This document shows, piece by piece, positions 12,067 through 24,085 of a stretch of DNA of 64,000 nucleotides; positions within the stretch are counted from its first letter, which is position 1; every line of letters starts with the position of its first letter. The position numbers and the translations under genes were made by a program. The DNA comes from Nipponacmea schrenckii (lineage: Eukaryota > Mollusca > Gastropoda > Lottiidae), in assembly GCA_030562195.1 (NCBI GenBank), contig CM060200.1, positions 26,885,023 through 26,949,022 of the forward strand, given 5' to 3'. The notes beneath the pieces are model-generated. The model did not search any database and was not told the origin of the DNA. It was given only the letters and a program-made list of their open reading frames with translations.

Positions 12067-14228
12067 TACGGAAGAGTATTAGGGCCATTCAATTTTTTTT
12101 TTTAAATTTTCAAGTTAGTAACTTGAATTTTCAAGTTAGTATCTTGAATTTTCAAGTTAGTATCTTGAATTTTCAAGTTAGTATCTTGAATTTTCAAGTT
12201 AGTAACTTGAATTTTCAAGTTAGTATCTTGAATTTGCAAGTTAGTATCTTGAATTTTCAAGTTAGTAACTTAATTTTTCAACTAGCATACCTCCTATCAT
12301 ACCATACCCAGCCATTACAACTAGCATACCCCCCTATCATACCATACCCAGCCATTACAACTGGCAAATCATACAATCTACCAATTCCACTAAGCATACC
12401 TCCCATCATACCATACCCACCCATTCCAACTGGCCTATCATACAATCTACCAATTCCACTAAGCATACCTCCCATCACACCATGCTCACCCATTCCAACT
12501 GTCATACCTCCCATCATACTATACCCACTCATTCCAACTAGCATACCTTCTATCATACCATACCCACCCATTACAACTAGCATACCTCCTATCATACCAT
12601 ACCCACCCATTCCAACTAGCATACCTCCTATCATACCATACCCACCCATTACAACAGGCCTATCATACAATCTACCAATTCCACTAAGCATACCTCCCAT
12701 CATACCATACCCACCCATTCCAACTAGCATACCTCCTATCATACCATACCCACCTATTACAACAGGCCTAGCATACAATCTACCAATTCCACTAACCATA
12801 TCCCCCATCATACCATACCCACCCATTCCAATTAGCATACCTCACATCATACCATACCCACCCATTCCACAAGCCATGCATCCCATCATACCATACCCAC
12901 CATTCCAACTAGCCTATCATACAATCTACCAATTCCACTAAGCATACCTCCCATCAGACCATGCTCACCCATTCCAGCTGTCATACCTCCCACCATACTA
13001 TACCCACTCCTTCCAACTAGCATACCTTCTATCATACCATACCCACCCAGATGGATGGGTGGGTATGGTATGATGGGAGGTATGCTAGTTGAAACGGGTG
13101 GGTATGGTATGATGGGAGGTATGCTAGTTGAAATGGGTGGTTATGGTGTGATGGGAGGTATGCATGGTGAATTGGTAAATTGTATGCTAGGCCTGTTGTA
13201 ATGGGTGGGTATGGTATGATGGGTGGTATGCTAGTTGGAATGGATGGGTATAGTATGATTGGAGATATGGTTAGTGTGGGTATGGTGTGATGGGAGGTTG
13301 CATGTTGGGATTGGTAGATTGTATGCTAGGCCTGTTGTAATGGGTGGGTATGTATGATATGAAGTATGCTAGTTGTAATGGGTGGGTATGGTATGATGGG
13401 AGGTATGCTAGTTGGAATGGATGGGTATGGTATGATGGGAGGTAGCTAGTAGGAATGGGTGGATTTGGTATGATGGGTGGTATGGTTAGTGTAACTGGTA
13501 GATTGTATGATATACCAGTTGGGATGGGTGGGTATGGTATGATGGGAGGTATGCTAGTTGGAATGGATGGGTATAGTATGATTGGAGATATGGTTAGTGT
13601 AACTGGTAGATTGTATGATAGGCCAGTTGTAATGGGTGGGTATGGTGTGATGGGAGGTATGCTAGTTGTAATGGGTAAATATGGTATGTTGTAATGGGTG
13701 GGTATGGTATGATGGGAGGTATGTTAGTTGGAATGGGTGGGTATAGTATGATACTTAATTGAAAATCCAAGTTACTTAGTTGAAAATTCAAGTTACTAAG
13801 TTGAAAATTCAAGTTACTAAGTTGAAAATTCAAGTTATTAACTTGAAAAATCAAGAACTAACTTGAAAATTCAAGTTACTAACTTGAAAAATCAAGATAC
13901 TAACTTGAAAATTCAAGTTACTAACTTGAAAATTCAAGATACTAACTTGAAAATTCAAGTTAATAACTTGAAAATTCAAGATACTAACTTGAAAATTCAA
14001 GATACTAACTTGAAAATTCAAGTTACTAACTTGAAAATTCAAGATACTAACTTGAAAATTCAAGTTAATAACTTGAAAATTCAAGATACTAACTTGAAAA
14101 ATCAAGATACTTACTTGAAAATTCAAGTTATTAAGTTGAAAATTCAAGATGCTAACTTGAAAATTCAAGTTACTAACTTGAAAATTTAAAAAAAAAAAAA
14201 AAAATGAATGGCCTAATACGCTTCCGTA
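12067..14228. mobile_element. 2.16-kb foldback element
   Basis: The termini are inverted (tacggaagagtattagggcc at left; right, reverse complement, tacggaagcgtattaggcca) and flanked by the same 6 bp, catttc (12061-12066 and 14229-14234). Inside the TIRs lie A/T runs. Next come arrays of a 21-bp unit (cttgaaaattcaag plus ttactaa, itself a near palindrome) at 12105-12285 and, inverted, at 13753-14190. Then come arrays of a 39-bp unit (cataccatacccacccattc type) inverted about a centre at 13052: acccaccca, gatgga, tgggtgggt. Both long ORFs here (+12123-12941 and -12278-12838) and those at 13455-14231 result from periods divisible by three and are not genes. Confidence 0.8.
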
Positions 14229-14760
14229 CATTTCAGCTGAATAGTGAAAAATAAACTTTCTAAGGATTTAAAATTCAGAATTAATTTCACATTATAATTT
14301 AAACTAACTTTACGTGTTAAAAGAATATAGTCGTATGTGTTTTTTAGGATAGGTTATTGTTTTTAAGAAAAGAAATTTTTAAAATGACTGAACATTATAA
14401 TGAAATAAATTCCTTTTTCAAATTCAAGATACTAACTTGAAAAATCAAGATACTTACTTGAAAATTCAAGTTATTAAGTTGAAAATTCAAGATGCTAACT
14501 TGAAAATTCAAGTTACTAACTTGAAAATTTAAAAAAAAACAAAACTGAATGGCCCTAATACGCTTCCGTACATTTCAGCTGAATAGTGAAAAATAAACTT
14601 TCTAAGGATTTAAAATTCAGAATTAATTTCACATTATAATTTAAGCTAACTTTACGTGTTAAAAGAATATAGTCGTATGTGTTTTTTAGGATAGGTTATT
14701 GTTTTTAAAAAAAGAAATTTTTAAAATGACTGAACATTATAATGAAATAAATTCCTTTTT
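14079..14760 (+). repeat. 342-bp direct tandem duplication
   Basis: 14079-14418 is repeated at 14421-14760 with an offset of exactly 342 bp and few changes. The unit contains the right end of the foldback element plus its 3' flank down to gaaataaattccttttt. The second unit ends immediately before the ttttacag that precedes the coiled-coil gene exon. Confidence 0.9.
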
Positions 14761-14824
14761 TTTTACAGAGTATTAAACTAATTCTATTATTGCCAGAGGT
14801 ATATCTGCTATCGAACCAATTAAT

Positions 14825-15391
14825 ATGGATGAAACTATGACAATCTTAATCGAAACAATAAACCAAAACTTCGATACGATAAATAAGAACCAAACCAAAC
14901 AATTCGTTGAGATAAATAAGAAGTTCGACAACCTAAACCTGAAGGTCGGTGAGATAAACAAGAAGTTCGACAACCAAGATGACAAATTCGGAGAGATTAA
15001 TAAGAAGTTCTACCAACAAAGCGACAATTTCGATGAGATAAACAAGAAGTTTGACAAACAAAACTACAAATTCGGTGAGATAAACAAGAAGTTCGACAAA
15101 CAAAGCGACAATTTCGATGAGATAAATAGGAAGTTCGACAAACAAAACTACAAATTCGATGAGATGAATACTAAGTTCGAAAAACAAAACGAAATCTTCG
15201 ATGAGAAGACAAAGCAGCAAAATGAAATCTATGACGAGAAATTGGCAGGTCAAAAAAGAAAATTTGAGATAACGACGCAAAATAAGAATATGGTCAAGGC
15301 GTTGGAAGAAAAATGCGAAAGGAAATTTTTAAAGCATCAAGAACTGATTGAAGAATTACAGCTGCATAGTGGACAAACAGGTACTTTATAA
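14825..15391 (+). CDS. Coiled-coil protein with 14-residue repeats
   Basis: Unrecognised 188-residue protein. The ATG at 14825 follows a consensus splice acceptor (ttttttttacag, ending 14769) and a short possible 5' UTR, so an upstream non-coding exon is likely. After an N-terminal stretch (MDETMTILIETINQNFDTI), residues about 29-127 are seven to eight copies of a 14-residue unit of the type FDEINKKFDKQNYK. Hydrophobic residues are spaced for a coiled coil or helical rod. The last 50 residues are charged and helical (KALEEKCERKFLKHQELIEE). At the 3' end, ACAG|GTACTT could be a donor joined to attttcag|AA near 15565, giving a slightly different three-residue end. Third positions vary between repeats while residues hold (TTC/TTT, GAT/GAC), suggesting real coding. 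It is the only protein-like ORF inside the 169-bp inverted repeats. Function unknown; no enzymatic motif is visible. Confidence 0.55.
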   Translation: MDETMTILIETINQNFDTINKNQTKQFVEINKKFDNLNLKVGEINKKFDNQDDKFGEINKKFYQQSDNFDEINKKFDKQNYKFGEINKKFDKQSDNFDEINRKFDKQNYKFDEMNTKFEKQNEIFDEKTKQQNEIYDEKLAGQKRKFEITTQNKNMVKALEEKCERKFLKHQELIEELQLHSGQTGTL

Positions 15392-15924
15392 TGATTTTAG
15401 ATTAATTACTCTATTTTATTATATGTTCTTTTATGATTGCAAATATTCCTAGTTTAAATCAAATATCGTTTAATTACTTTTATATGTGTTCGATTATCAC
15501 TTTATAGATTTAGTACGACTACTCTACGATATTATTCTTAATATCATTATTATCATATTTTCAGAAACTGTATAAAAAAAAGATTCCTGGAAGATTTCTC
15601 CATTAATGGTCTATTTTATAAAAAGAAACTTTCAAAAGCATATGTATACTGTAGGCCTACTGAGATGAAGTTTGATTTGAATAGTAAAGTAGATTTAGGT
15701 TTGTAAAACAAAATAACGAATATTATATTATATTAATACTGCTACTGTCACTCACTTCAATGAACTATGAAATATTGTATATTTTTTGCAGTTATGTAAT
15801 TGCCGAAAAAAAAAGATCGGTCCATTGTATACTACTTGTGTATTTTTAAACAAATTATACGTTGAAATATTATTTTTTGCGGTCATTTTCATGTATAGGC
15901 CTACATCTTTTCTTTATCCATTGT

Positions 15925-16030
15925 ATTGTCCCATGGGCTGAATGTAAGACAGGACCATCTCCTTGTGTATTGAGCCCAATTCTGACCTATGTAAAATAAA
16001 GAGTCTATTATCATTATTATTATTGTTATC
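15925..16030 (+). repeat. Retroposon 3' tail, copy 2
   Basis: cccatgggctgaatgtaaga, then ccttgtgtattgagcccaat, then acctatgtaaaataaagagt, followed by an ATTATT tail. Homologous to the minus-strand copy at 6784-6900. Confidence 0.7.
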
Positions 16031-16479
16031 ATTATTTAAGGATTATTATTCAGTCATTATTAGTCATTTATATAGTTTGTCACGTGATCAAATACGTTTA
16101 CACACCAATAATGCTATTGAGACCATCGTTTAATTCTTATATTTACATTCAGATACTTTTATTAAAGCAATTTTCATTTTTATATGATCGGATCACTTGT
16201 ATTTGCCACAAATCTTAGATTGTGTCATTATGTGGTGCCTTGGCGACGTCAATCACGTGACAAACTACAGTTACTGGAAAATAAACGCCTGTTTGTTTAA
16301 CTAGTTCAAAGGGAGTGATAATAGAAATGTAAATATCAAACAGTATCTGTGGTTTTGCACCCGACAATATGACGTCAAAATTCATCTCCAAAGCAAACAA
16401 TGATTCAATCTTAAGATTTGTAGCATTGACACGCTACCTTAGCTTGACTGACAGATACTCGTTGAATGTAAAAACAATG

Positions 16480-16648
16480 GAATCTTGAAGAAAAGATGAG
16501 AACTAATACACATATAAATACATTATTATTCAGAGTTAGTGGTGTAACTATACAAAATCAACCTTGAAGTAATAATTGTAATTTTACATTTCAAAACCAA
16601 AACGGTGTATCCGTGATATTTTGATGATTATTTGATAAACAATAGCTA
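16480..16648 (-). repeat. Right terminal inverted repeat (169 bp)
   Basis: Reverse complement of 11481-11649; outer edge ...gataaacaatagcta. Confidence 0.85.
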
Positions 16649-18488
16649 TCATTTTTTCTTGTCTAGTGATAAACCAGTGTTTATTTCCCCATTTACATTC
16701 ATTCCTTAAGTACTGTAGCTTCTCCTGGAATAACAAATCATGAATATCATTTGGTGTAGAGATAATGTTATACAGAAAAAAGTAGGGCCTATACTATATA
16801 AATTCTTCTCTCTTGGTTGAATGATATAAATATTGACATTTTATCTGTTATTTACTATTTTACACGATCAGTAAAAATTCACAAACTAATAATCTACTAA
16901 TAGATTTTTTGTGAATTGCTTTAATTTTGATCTTTCTATTTCATTAGCCTCTTTTGATATAAAACTCAAATGTTTTTTTTTTTAATTAATATATATATAT
17001 ATTTGGATAATTAAATTTTGATGATTTGTGACACTCTATAAGTATTAGTAATATAAAGATCATTATTATTAAATACTTCAATATAGTTATAATAATTATA
17101 GTATAATTTTTATTTAGCTTCTTTTGCTATAGAACTCAAATTATTCCAATGTATATTTTTTCATATTAATATTGTAATGGTTGTGACTTATTTGATGTTC
17201 AGTAATATTATGATAATTAATAATAATAATAATTCTTCGATATAGTAATAAATAAACTCTTGATGATATTTGTAGTATGATTAACCTCCCTTTGAATGTT
17301 ACGCGGCACCAATACAATTCGCGAAACGGCTATTTATGCACAGGATAATACGTTCTACACAATAACGCAGGTGTCACAATATTGATTGACAGGTCATGTG
17401 ACAATCACAAATTAACACAAATCGACTAAAAAGCCTTTTTGGCTTATAATTTCCAAATCTTATTTTTTTTTTTTTTTTTGGAAATTATGATACGAATAAT
17501 GGGGGGGGGGGGTAGGGTTAGGGTTAGGGTTAGGTTTGGGTGCATGCGCATAATGAATAACGGAAGAGGTTGGATTAGTAACATATTTTACTGGTTGTGA
17601 CCGCCCCTTTTCCACGCCACTTATAATACAGGTCATAAGATAGACCCTACCTACAATTCGATGATATTCCAGTATCGGGTGATAAGGGAGACAAGCACAA
17701 TTTAGTTTTACACTAGAAGGACTCAGACCGCCAATTCATTTGCCATCTGTTTCAATGTTAAATCACGAAATTCAACCTTCCATAACTTTTTCCAGAAATC
17801 TCGTTGAAAAAGCTTTCCTGTATGTCAGATGAAAGCCTGGCCAATACTTGATTTCTGTACAAAATTTCAATATAGCATGACCATAAAAATTTTGAACTAA
17901 AGAAAATGGAAGTAAACCACTACATTTTATCAACATCCGCTTGACTGTCACTGCACACAAAACCACTATTTTTAGAAATAACCTTCCGCCAATTAAATTT
18001 CTCATTATCTCAGAAATTCTGAAAGAAAATGCAATTTCAGACATCAAATTTCAAATCTAGACCACAAATTTGTCAAAAATGGGCATGCAAAAACCCCCAA
18101 GGGAAGGGAGCAAGAGGATTTCTAAAAATAGAACGGACTAATACAATCATTAGCATAAAATTGTTTTACTGGACTGAGTCCAGAAAATGGGGATCACTCA
18201 TGTCTGTAATTTCTTGAATTTTGCTAAAATGGATTATCGGTGAAGTGTGGCAAAACTTGCTTGTTTACAAAATGAAAAGAAATTTTAATTTTTTTAGATG
18301 ATAAACATCATTTTCCTGATTCCCAAAGTCTGTGTTGCTGTTATCTATCTGCATGATTATTCTTCGTGATATTTGTAATTGATTACCACGTTAACATAAA
18401 ACGATAGAAAAGTATATATTATTTATTTACATAATGAGTTTTAAGCAGATATCAGTTATTATTTATATCAAAATATCTAAACTACTAA
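16649..18488. other. AT-rich non-coding stretch
   Basis: Contains T, TA and ATT runs, a T-run at 17465-17479, a G-run at 17502-17512 and a short telomere-like tract (listed separately). The ORFs at 17772-18047 and 18029-18217 show no family resemblance and no splice context. No gene is called. Confidence 0.5.
17511..17537 (+). repeat. Short interstitial TTAGGG tract
   Basis: Directly after a G-run the sequence reads gtagggttagggttagggtt followed by aggtttggg, three to four copies of the animal telomere hexamer. Too short to imply an old telomere. Confidence 0.8.
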
Positions 18489-18571
18489 GGCTCAGTTTAT
18501 ATGTCGCGCTTCTAGTCGTGTCGCGCTTTCTGTAAAAGCACGATGTGAAGCGCGACATATAAACTGGGCCT
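18489..18571. mobile_element. Hairpin / miniature inverted-repeat element
   Basis: ggctcagtttatatgtcgcg (left) pairs with cgcgacatataaactgggcc (right). The whole ~82 bp can fold on itself through a GCGC-rich centre. It resembles a MITE; no clear target duplication was found. Confidence 0.6.
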
Positions 18572-18653
18572 AACTTTGACATATATCTTAATTGCGTGGC
18601 AAATAAAATTTGACACGCTTTATTTTCGTTATAATTATTTTTTTTATTTTTTT

Positions 18654-19738
18654 GGAGTGGCAAGTTAGAAATTTGACACTCTTTGTTTTCATTAGAATTT
18701 TTTTTTTTCGGGAAGCTCCATAGCCCAACTCGAAAATGGTATAGAAATTTGGTTTGAAAAATACGATAAGATACGTACTGGAATAGAAAATGAATATATA
18801 AAACTAAAATTTTTACGCATCAGTAGTTAGTAATTGCATAATTATTATAATCATAATTGCATAATATTGTTGCTAATTATCCGATCGCTTTGAAAATTAC
18901 AGAATATAGAGAAGTCGCCTATAGAAATAAAACCGCATCATAAAAAAAATTCTACCACTTCCGGTTCTTGCGTGAGAACTTCCGGTGTTTTAGAACCGCG
19001 TTGGGTCACCCAGCTTCCGGTGTATGTAAGAAATCAGTACAAAAGCTATACATATATACTATCAGGCATAATTAGAACCCTTTTAGAATAAAAAATCCAA
19101 ACCGGAAGTGATACTTAATGTGCCATCACAGAACGGTAACATTCAGCAAAATTTCAATAAGTCCGCTAATTTTTATCCGATTTGTCCGATTTTGGTGTTT
19201 TTCGAAACCTTGTTACTTTATCTAAAACTTGATGGAAACAGAATTTTGATTTTCAAATTTAAATTTTTTTAATGCCCGATTGAATTTTTTTGAAAATTCA
19301 AAAGGCCAAATCAAATGACCTTGACCTTCAATGACCCTGAATTTTTGCAAGTAGAATGTTCTTGACCTAAGCTAGCCACACATTTGCCTATTATGATCGA
19401 CAACAATTATATAAAATGACCTTGACCTTCAATGACCCTGAATTTTTACAAGTAGAATGTTCTTGACCTTTGCTATCCACACATAGGCCTATAATGGTCG
19501 ACAACAATTTTTTTGTACCTGTTATAGTTTTTTTTTTAAATTCAAAAGGCTATATCAAGTGACCTTGACCTTCATTTACCTTAATAATTTTCAAGTCAAA
19601 TAATGTACTTGACCTAAGCTGTCCATACATATGCTTATAATGGTTGTTAAAAATTCAAAAGGCTATATCATGTGACCTTGTATCACGTGGCCCCATAGGG
19701 GTTGTTTGCCACTCTCAGTACTGTTCACAGTTCTAGTT
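18654..19738 (+). repeat. S repeat, copy 1 (near complete, ~1.09 kb)
   Basis: Starts gagtggcaagttagaaattt, then a T-run and cgggaagctccatagc. It contains cgatcgctttgaaaattaca, agtcgcctatagaaat and several accggaagt / ccggttcttgcg blocks. Next come two to three ~110-bp sub-repeats of aatgaccttgaccttcaatg, and it ends gttgtttgccactctcagta ctgttcacagttctag. The same family recurs at least six more times in the window. No protein is encoded. Confidence 0.85.
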
Positions 19739-20868
19739 ACGTTTTTCGACTTTGGCGAAAACGTATTGTAATCGTTCGGATTATTTTTTTTTTTTAATTT
19801 TGTAATTCTTGGATGAGTTTGCAGACAAACTGGTAAAAGGTGCAGAAATTCTAAATCTACAGTTGATCTTAGAATGATTTCTATTATCAAATAAAACAAA
19901 ACCGGAAGTTCTATCTCTGACAGGAAGTGAGAACCGGAAGTTCGGGTTTTTTTGCTTTAGCAAGTTTATTTTCAGTTCGATTTTGACCGGATTTTCAGAT
20001 TTGAAAACTTCAATGTATTTGTCAACTAACAATTATAGGTTTTATGCAATTAGGTTAAATATTTTACCCACGATTTGCAATTCAATATTCAAGGGTCATC
20101 GGCAAAAATTTCAGACCGTGATTTCTCCTTTAATATAAATGGTAAAATTTTGAAACTTTACCAGTTGATAGGCGATATGTTTATAATTTTTGAAAAAATG
20201 TGAAAAAAAATTCCACTTCCGGTTTAGCCTCAAATGACGTAATTACGTAACTTCCGGTCTATAACTGCTCGGTGAAAAGTGAAAGCTGTTTTATAAATAA
20301 CTTGTCAATAGTAATTGATTTGACCTAAATAATTAGGTCAAGCTGCCATATCGGCCGCCATTTTGAATTTTCGTTACAATTCTTAAATCCGAAATTCAGA
20401 CACTACTGATAGACCGGTTTTGATGAAATTTAGCACATAGATACAATGGATCATTATCTACCTTTTCTTGGAGACCGATTTTCAAATTTCGTATTTTCTT
20501 TCGAATTATTTAAATTTCGATTTTTTCAAAATTAGGTCACTTTAACGGGTACGGAAGGTGTGACCCACTTAATCTATGACCTTGAAAATTAGGTCAAATA
20601 AAATTCAATATATTGTCTACGAGTAGATATTTTTTAATTTGGCTTACTTAAAAAATTCATAGAGATAAGTGTACTTAAATACAGCAAAAATTTATAATTT
20701 TCATATTTTCGCCATCATTAACCGTTACGGAAGGTGTGACCTAATTTTTTTATGACTTTGAAAACTAGGTCAAATGATATTCAATATATTGTCTAGATGT
20801 AGGTAATTGCAAATTTAGCCTACATAATATTTTAAGGCTCTCGAAATACGTTCATAATTGTAAGCAAT
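19739..20868. repeat. Non-coding, with a ~180-bp two-copy repeat
   Basis: Related in style to S (accggaagt motifs near 19900-19945 and 20215) but not the same sequence. Two units share tacggaaggtgtgacc and aggtcaaat plus attcaatatattgtcta, at about 20555-20625 and 20732-20802. No gene. Confidence 0.55.
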
Positions 20869-23800
20869 TCTAGTTTTTTTTTTCGGGAAGCTCCCTAGCT
20901 CAACTTGAAAATGGTATTGAAATTTGGTTTGAAAAATGCGATAAGATACGTACTGGTATCGAAAATGAATATTTATAACTAAAATTTTTATGCATCGTAA
21001 GTGAGAAATTGCATAATAATAATTGAATAATTGCATAACTTAGTTGCTAATTATCCGATCGCTTTGAAACATACAGAATATAGAGAAGTCGCCTATAGAA
21101 ATAAAAAGATATCATAAAAATTTTTCTACCACTTCCGGTTTTTGCGTGAGAACTTCCGGTTTTTCAGAACCACGTTGTGTGACCCAACCTCCGGTGTATG
21201 TAAGAAATGAGTACAAAAGCTATACATATAAACTATCAGGCATGATTGGAACCCAATTAGAGGAAAAAATTCTAACCGGAAGTGAAACCTTATGTGTTAT
21301 CACAGAACGGTGAAATTTAGCAAAATTTTAAAAAGTCCGCTAATTTTTCTCCGATTTGTACGATTTTGGTGTTTTTTGAAACCTTGTTACTTTATCTACA
21401 ATTTGTTGGGAACAGAATTTTCATTTTCAAATTTAATTTTTTTTTAAGCCCGATTGATTTTTTAAAAAAATTAAAAGGCTTTATCAAATGACCTTGACCT
21501 TCAATGACCCTGAATTTTTACAAGTAGAATGTTATTGACATTAGCTATCCACATGTAGGATGAATATTTATAACTAAAATTTTTATGCATCGGAAGTGAG
21601 AAATTGCATAATAATAATTGAATAATTGCACAACATTGTTGCTAATTAATTATCCGATCGCTTTGAAAATTACAGAATATAGAGAAGTCGCCTATAGCAA
21701 TAAAAAGACATCATAAATTTTTTTTTAAAAAGGCTATAGGCGAAATGGGAGTGGCGCTCTATGAAAGGATAGAAGTACCAACTTGTCCAAAGACCATAAT
21801 GAAATGGGAGGGGGCTTTATGAATAGTGACTGTCAAACCCTATAGGCCAATTTTCTTATTATCTCAGAACATTTAGACTCAAGACACTCATATGTTCACA
21901 ATATTTGTTGCAAATTTAAATCAATCTCAACGCTTACTTCCAGCTTAAAACAGATGCTCCCTACGAGTTTATATAAAAAACACTGTTATATATTGTTAGC
22001 GTTCTATTTATACCACAGTGAAAATGTAACTAAAATTCACTGCTCTAAATGGGCATATGTTTGAATTTGTAAGTGGAGATTTATCAAAAGGATTGAATAA
22101 ATTTTTATTTTTTATTAAAGAGTTAAAATATTACATAATCAAATTAATCTGTTTCTGGCAGACAAGTCATAAACAATTATAACTCAAATCAAACTTTAAC
22201 CCTCTTTTCACACCTCCTGTCAATCAATTTGAATCCTTTTATTATTCTATTTTCACGGGGAATGTTAAAAACAAATAGTGAGTTTCAAATGGTGGTGGTT
22301 GTAGTTGTGATTCTTTATAATACGGTAAGAATAACTGAAGAGTCCTTAGATAATAATTTTCTGGATCTTTAGTTTTGGAGAATCTCGTTTAAAGAATAAT
22401 AGCCGATGAGGTTCTAGAACGTTAATTATGTAGCCAAGATCATTTTGTAGTTCGAAGGCGGGATTTGTGTCTGAATCAACATTTGGATTTTCTGATTTAG
22501 ATAAGAGCCGATATTCAGAATAAAAGGTGGCTATACACATGCTATGAAATTGTATTGATGTAGGTCTAGATTATTATCAATCAACAATGCCTATCATAAA
22601 TATATTTTGAGCATTTAAAGTTCCGTTTTTTAAATTTGCATTCCATGCTCTAAGCAAATGAGGATTATATTGGTTTATCCAGACCTCATTAGGCGATCGT
22701 TTAAGGACTATATATGTTTTTTTGTCAGTTTTTCACCAGCCTGTTCATACATCATTTGGCTAACAATATATAACAATGTTTTTTATATAAACTCGTAGGG
22801 AGCATCTGTTTTAAGCTGGGAAGTAAGCGTTGAGATTGATTTAAATTTGCAACAAATATTGTGAACATATTAGTGTCTTGAGTCTAAATGTTCTGAGATA
22901 ATAAGAAAATTGGCCTATAGGGTTTGACAGAAGGTATGAAAAGAATAAGCATATATCTAGGCATACCTTTTCTATGGCCTTTGGTTGATACTCACTATTC
23001 ATAAAGCCCCCTCCCATTTCATTATGGTCTTTGGACCAGTTGGTACTTCTATCCTTTCATAGAGCGCCACTCCCATTTCGCCTATAGCCTTTTTAAAAAA
23101 AAATTTATGATGTCTTTTTATTGCTATAGGCGACTTCTCTATATTCTGTAATTTTCAAAGCGATCGGATAATTAATTAGCAACAATGTTGTGCAATTATT
23201 CAATTATTATTATGCAATTTCTCACTTCCGATGCATAAAAATTTTAGTTATAAATATTCATCCTACATGTGGATAGCTAATGTCAATAACATTCTACTTG
23301 TAAAAATTCAGGGTCATTGAAGGTCAAGGTCATTTGATAAAGCCTTTTAATTTTTTTAAAAAATCAATCGGGCTTAAAAAAAAATTAAATTTGAAAATGA
23401 AAATTCTGTTCCCAACAAATTGTAGATAAAGTAACAAGGTTTCAAAAAACACCAAAATCGTACAAATCGGAGAAAAATTAGCGGACAAATTGTAGATAAA
23501 GTAACAAGGTTTCAAAAAACACCAAAATCGTACAAATCGGAGAAAAATTAGCGGACTTATTAAAATTTGCTAAATGTCACCGTTCTGTGATAACACATAA
23601 GGTTTCACTTCAGGTTAGAATTTTTCCCTCTAATTGGGTTCTAATTATGCCTGAAAGTTTGTATGTATAGCTCTTGTACTCCTTGTATTCCTTACATACA
23701 CCGGAGGTTGGGTCACCCAACGTGGTTCTGAAAAACCGGAAGTTCTCACGCAAAAACCGGAAGTGGTAGAAAATTTTGTATGATATCTTTTTATTTCTAT

Positions 23801-24085
23801 AGGCGACTTCTCTATATTCTGTATGTTTCAAAGCGATCGGATAATTAGCAACAAAGTTATGCAATTATTCAATTATTATTATGCAATTTTTCACTTACGA
23901 TGCATAAAATTTTTAGTTATAAATATTCATTTTCGATACCAGTACGTATCTTATCGCATTTTTCAAACCAAATTTCAATACCATTTTCGAGTTGAGCTAG
24001 GGAGCTTCCCGAAAAAAAAAAACAAAAAAAAAACTAGAACTGTGAACAGTTCCGAGAGTGGCAAACACCCTCTATGGGTTCAAAA
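20869..24085. repeat. Large inverted repeat made of S copies
   Basis: The left arm 20869-22005 (S in plus orientation, with a second partial S start at 21558) is the reverse complement of 22752-24030. Matching landmarks are agctccctagctcaacttga, cgctctatgaaaggatagaa, gatgctccctacgagtttat. The spacer 22006-22751 is unique and has no gene. The right arm has an extra 71-bp tandem copy (about 23416-23486 repeated at 23487-23557) lacking on the left, and ends with the S terminal signature in reverse (aactgtgaacagttccgaga gtggcaaac). Confidence 0.8.

Larger units (their letters stand above)
11481..16648. mobile_element. 5.17-kb segment bounded by 169-bp inverted repeats
   Basis: 11481-11649 is a near-perfect reverse complement of 16480-16648, including gctattgtttatcaaataat, cggatacaccgttttggttt and agttctcatcttttcttcaa. 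Similarity stops abruptly on both sides of each arm. The outer edges read TA-GCTATTG and CAATAGC-TA, so a TA target duplication is possible. The interior holds a foldback element (12067-14228), a 342-bp tandem duplication, a coiled-coil gene (14825-15391) and a retroposon tail (15925-16030). It is seen as a DNA-transposon-like unit; no transposase is recognised, so mobility is inferred. Confidence 0.6.

Noticed and set aside
12123..12941. 272-codon ORF and its 186-codon antisense partner
   Set aside because: Both are readings of 21- and 39-bp tandem repeats with periods divisible by three; no non-repeat protein sequence.
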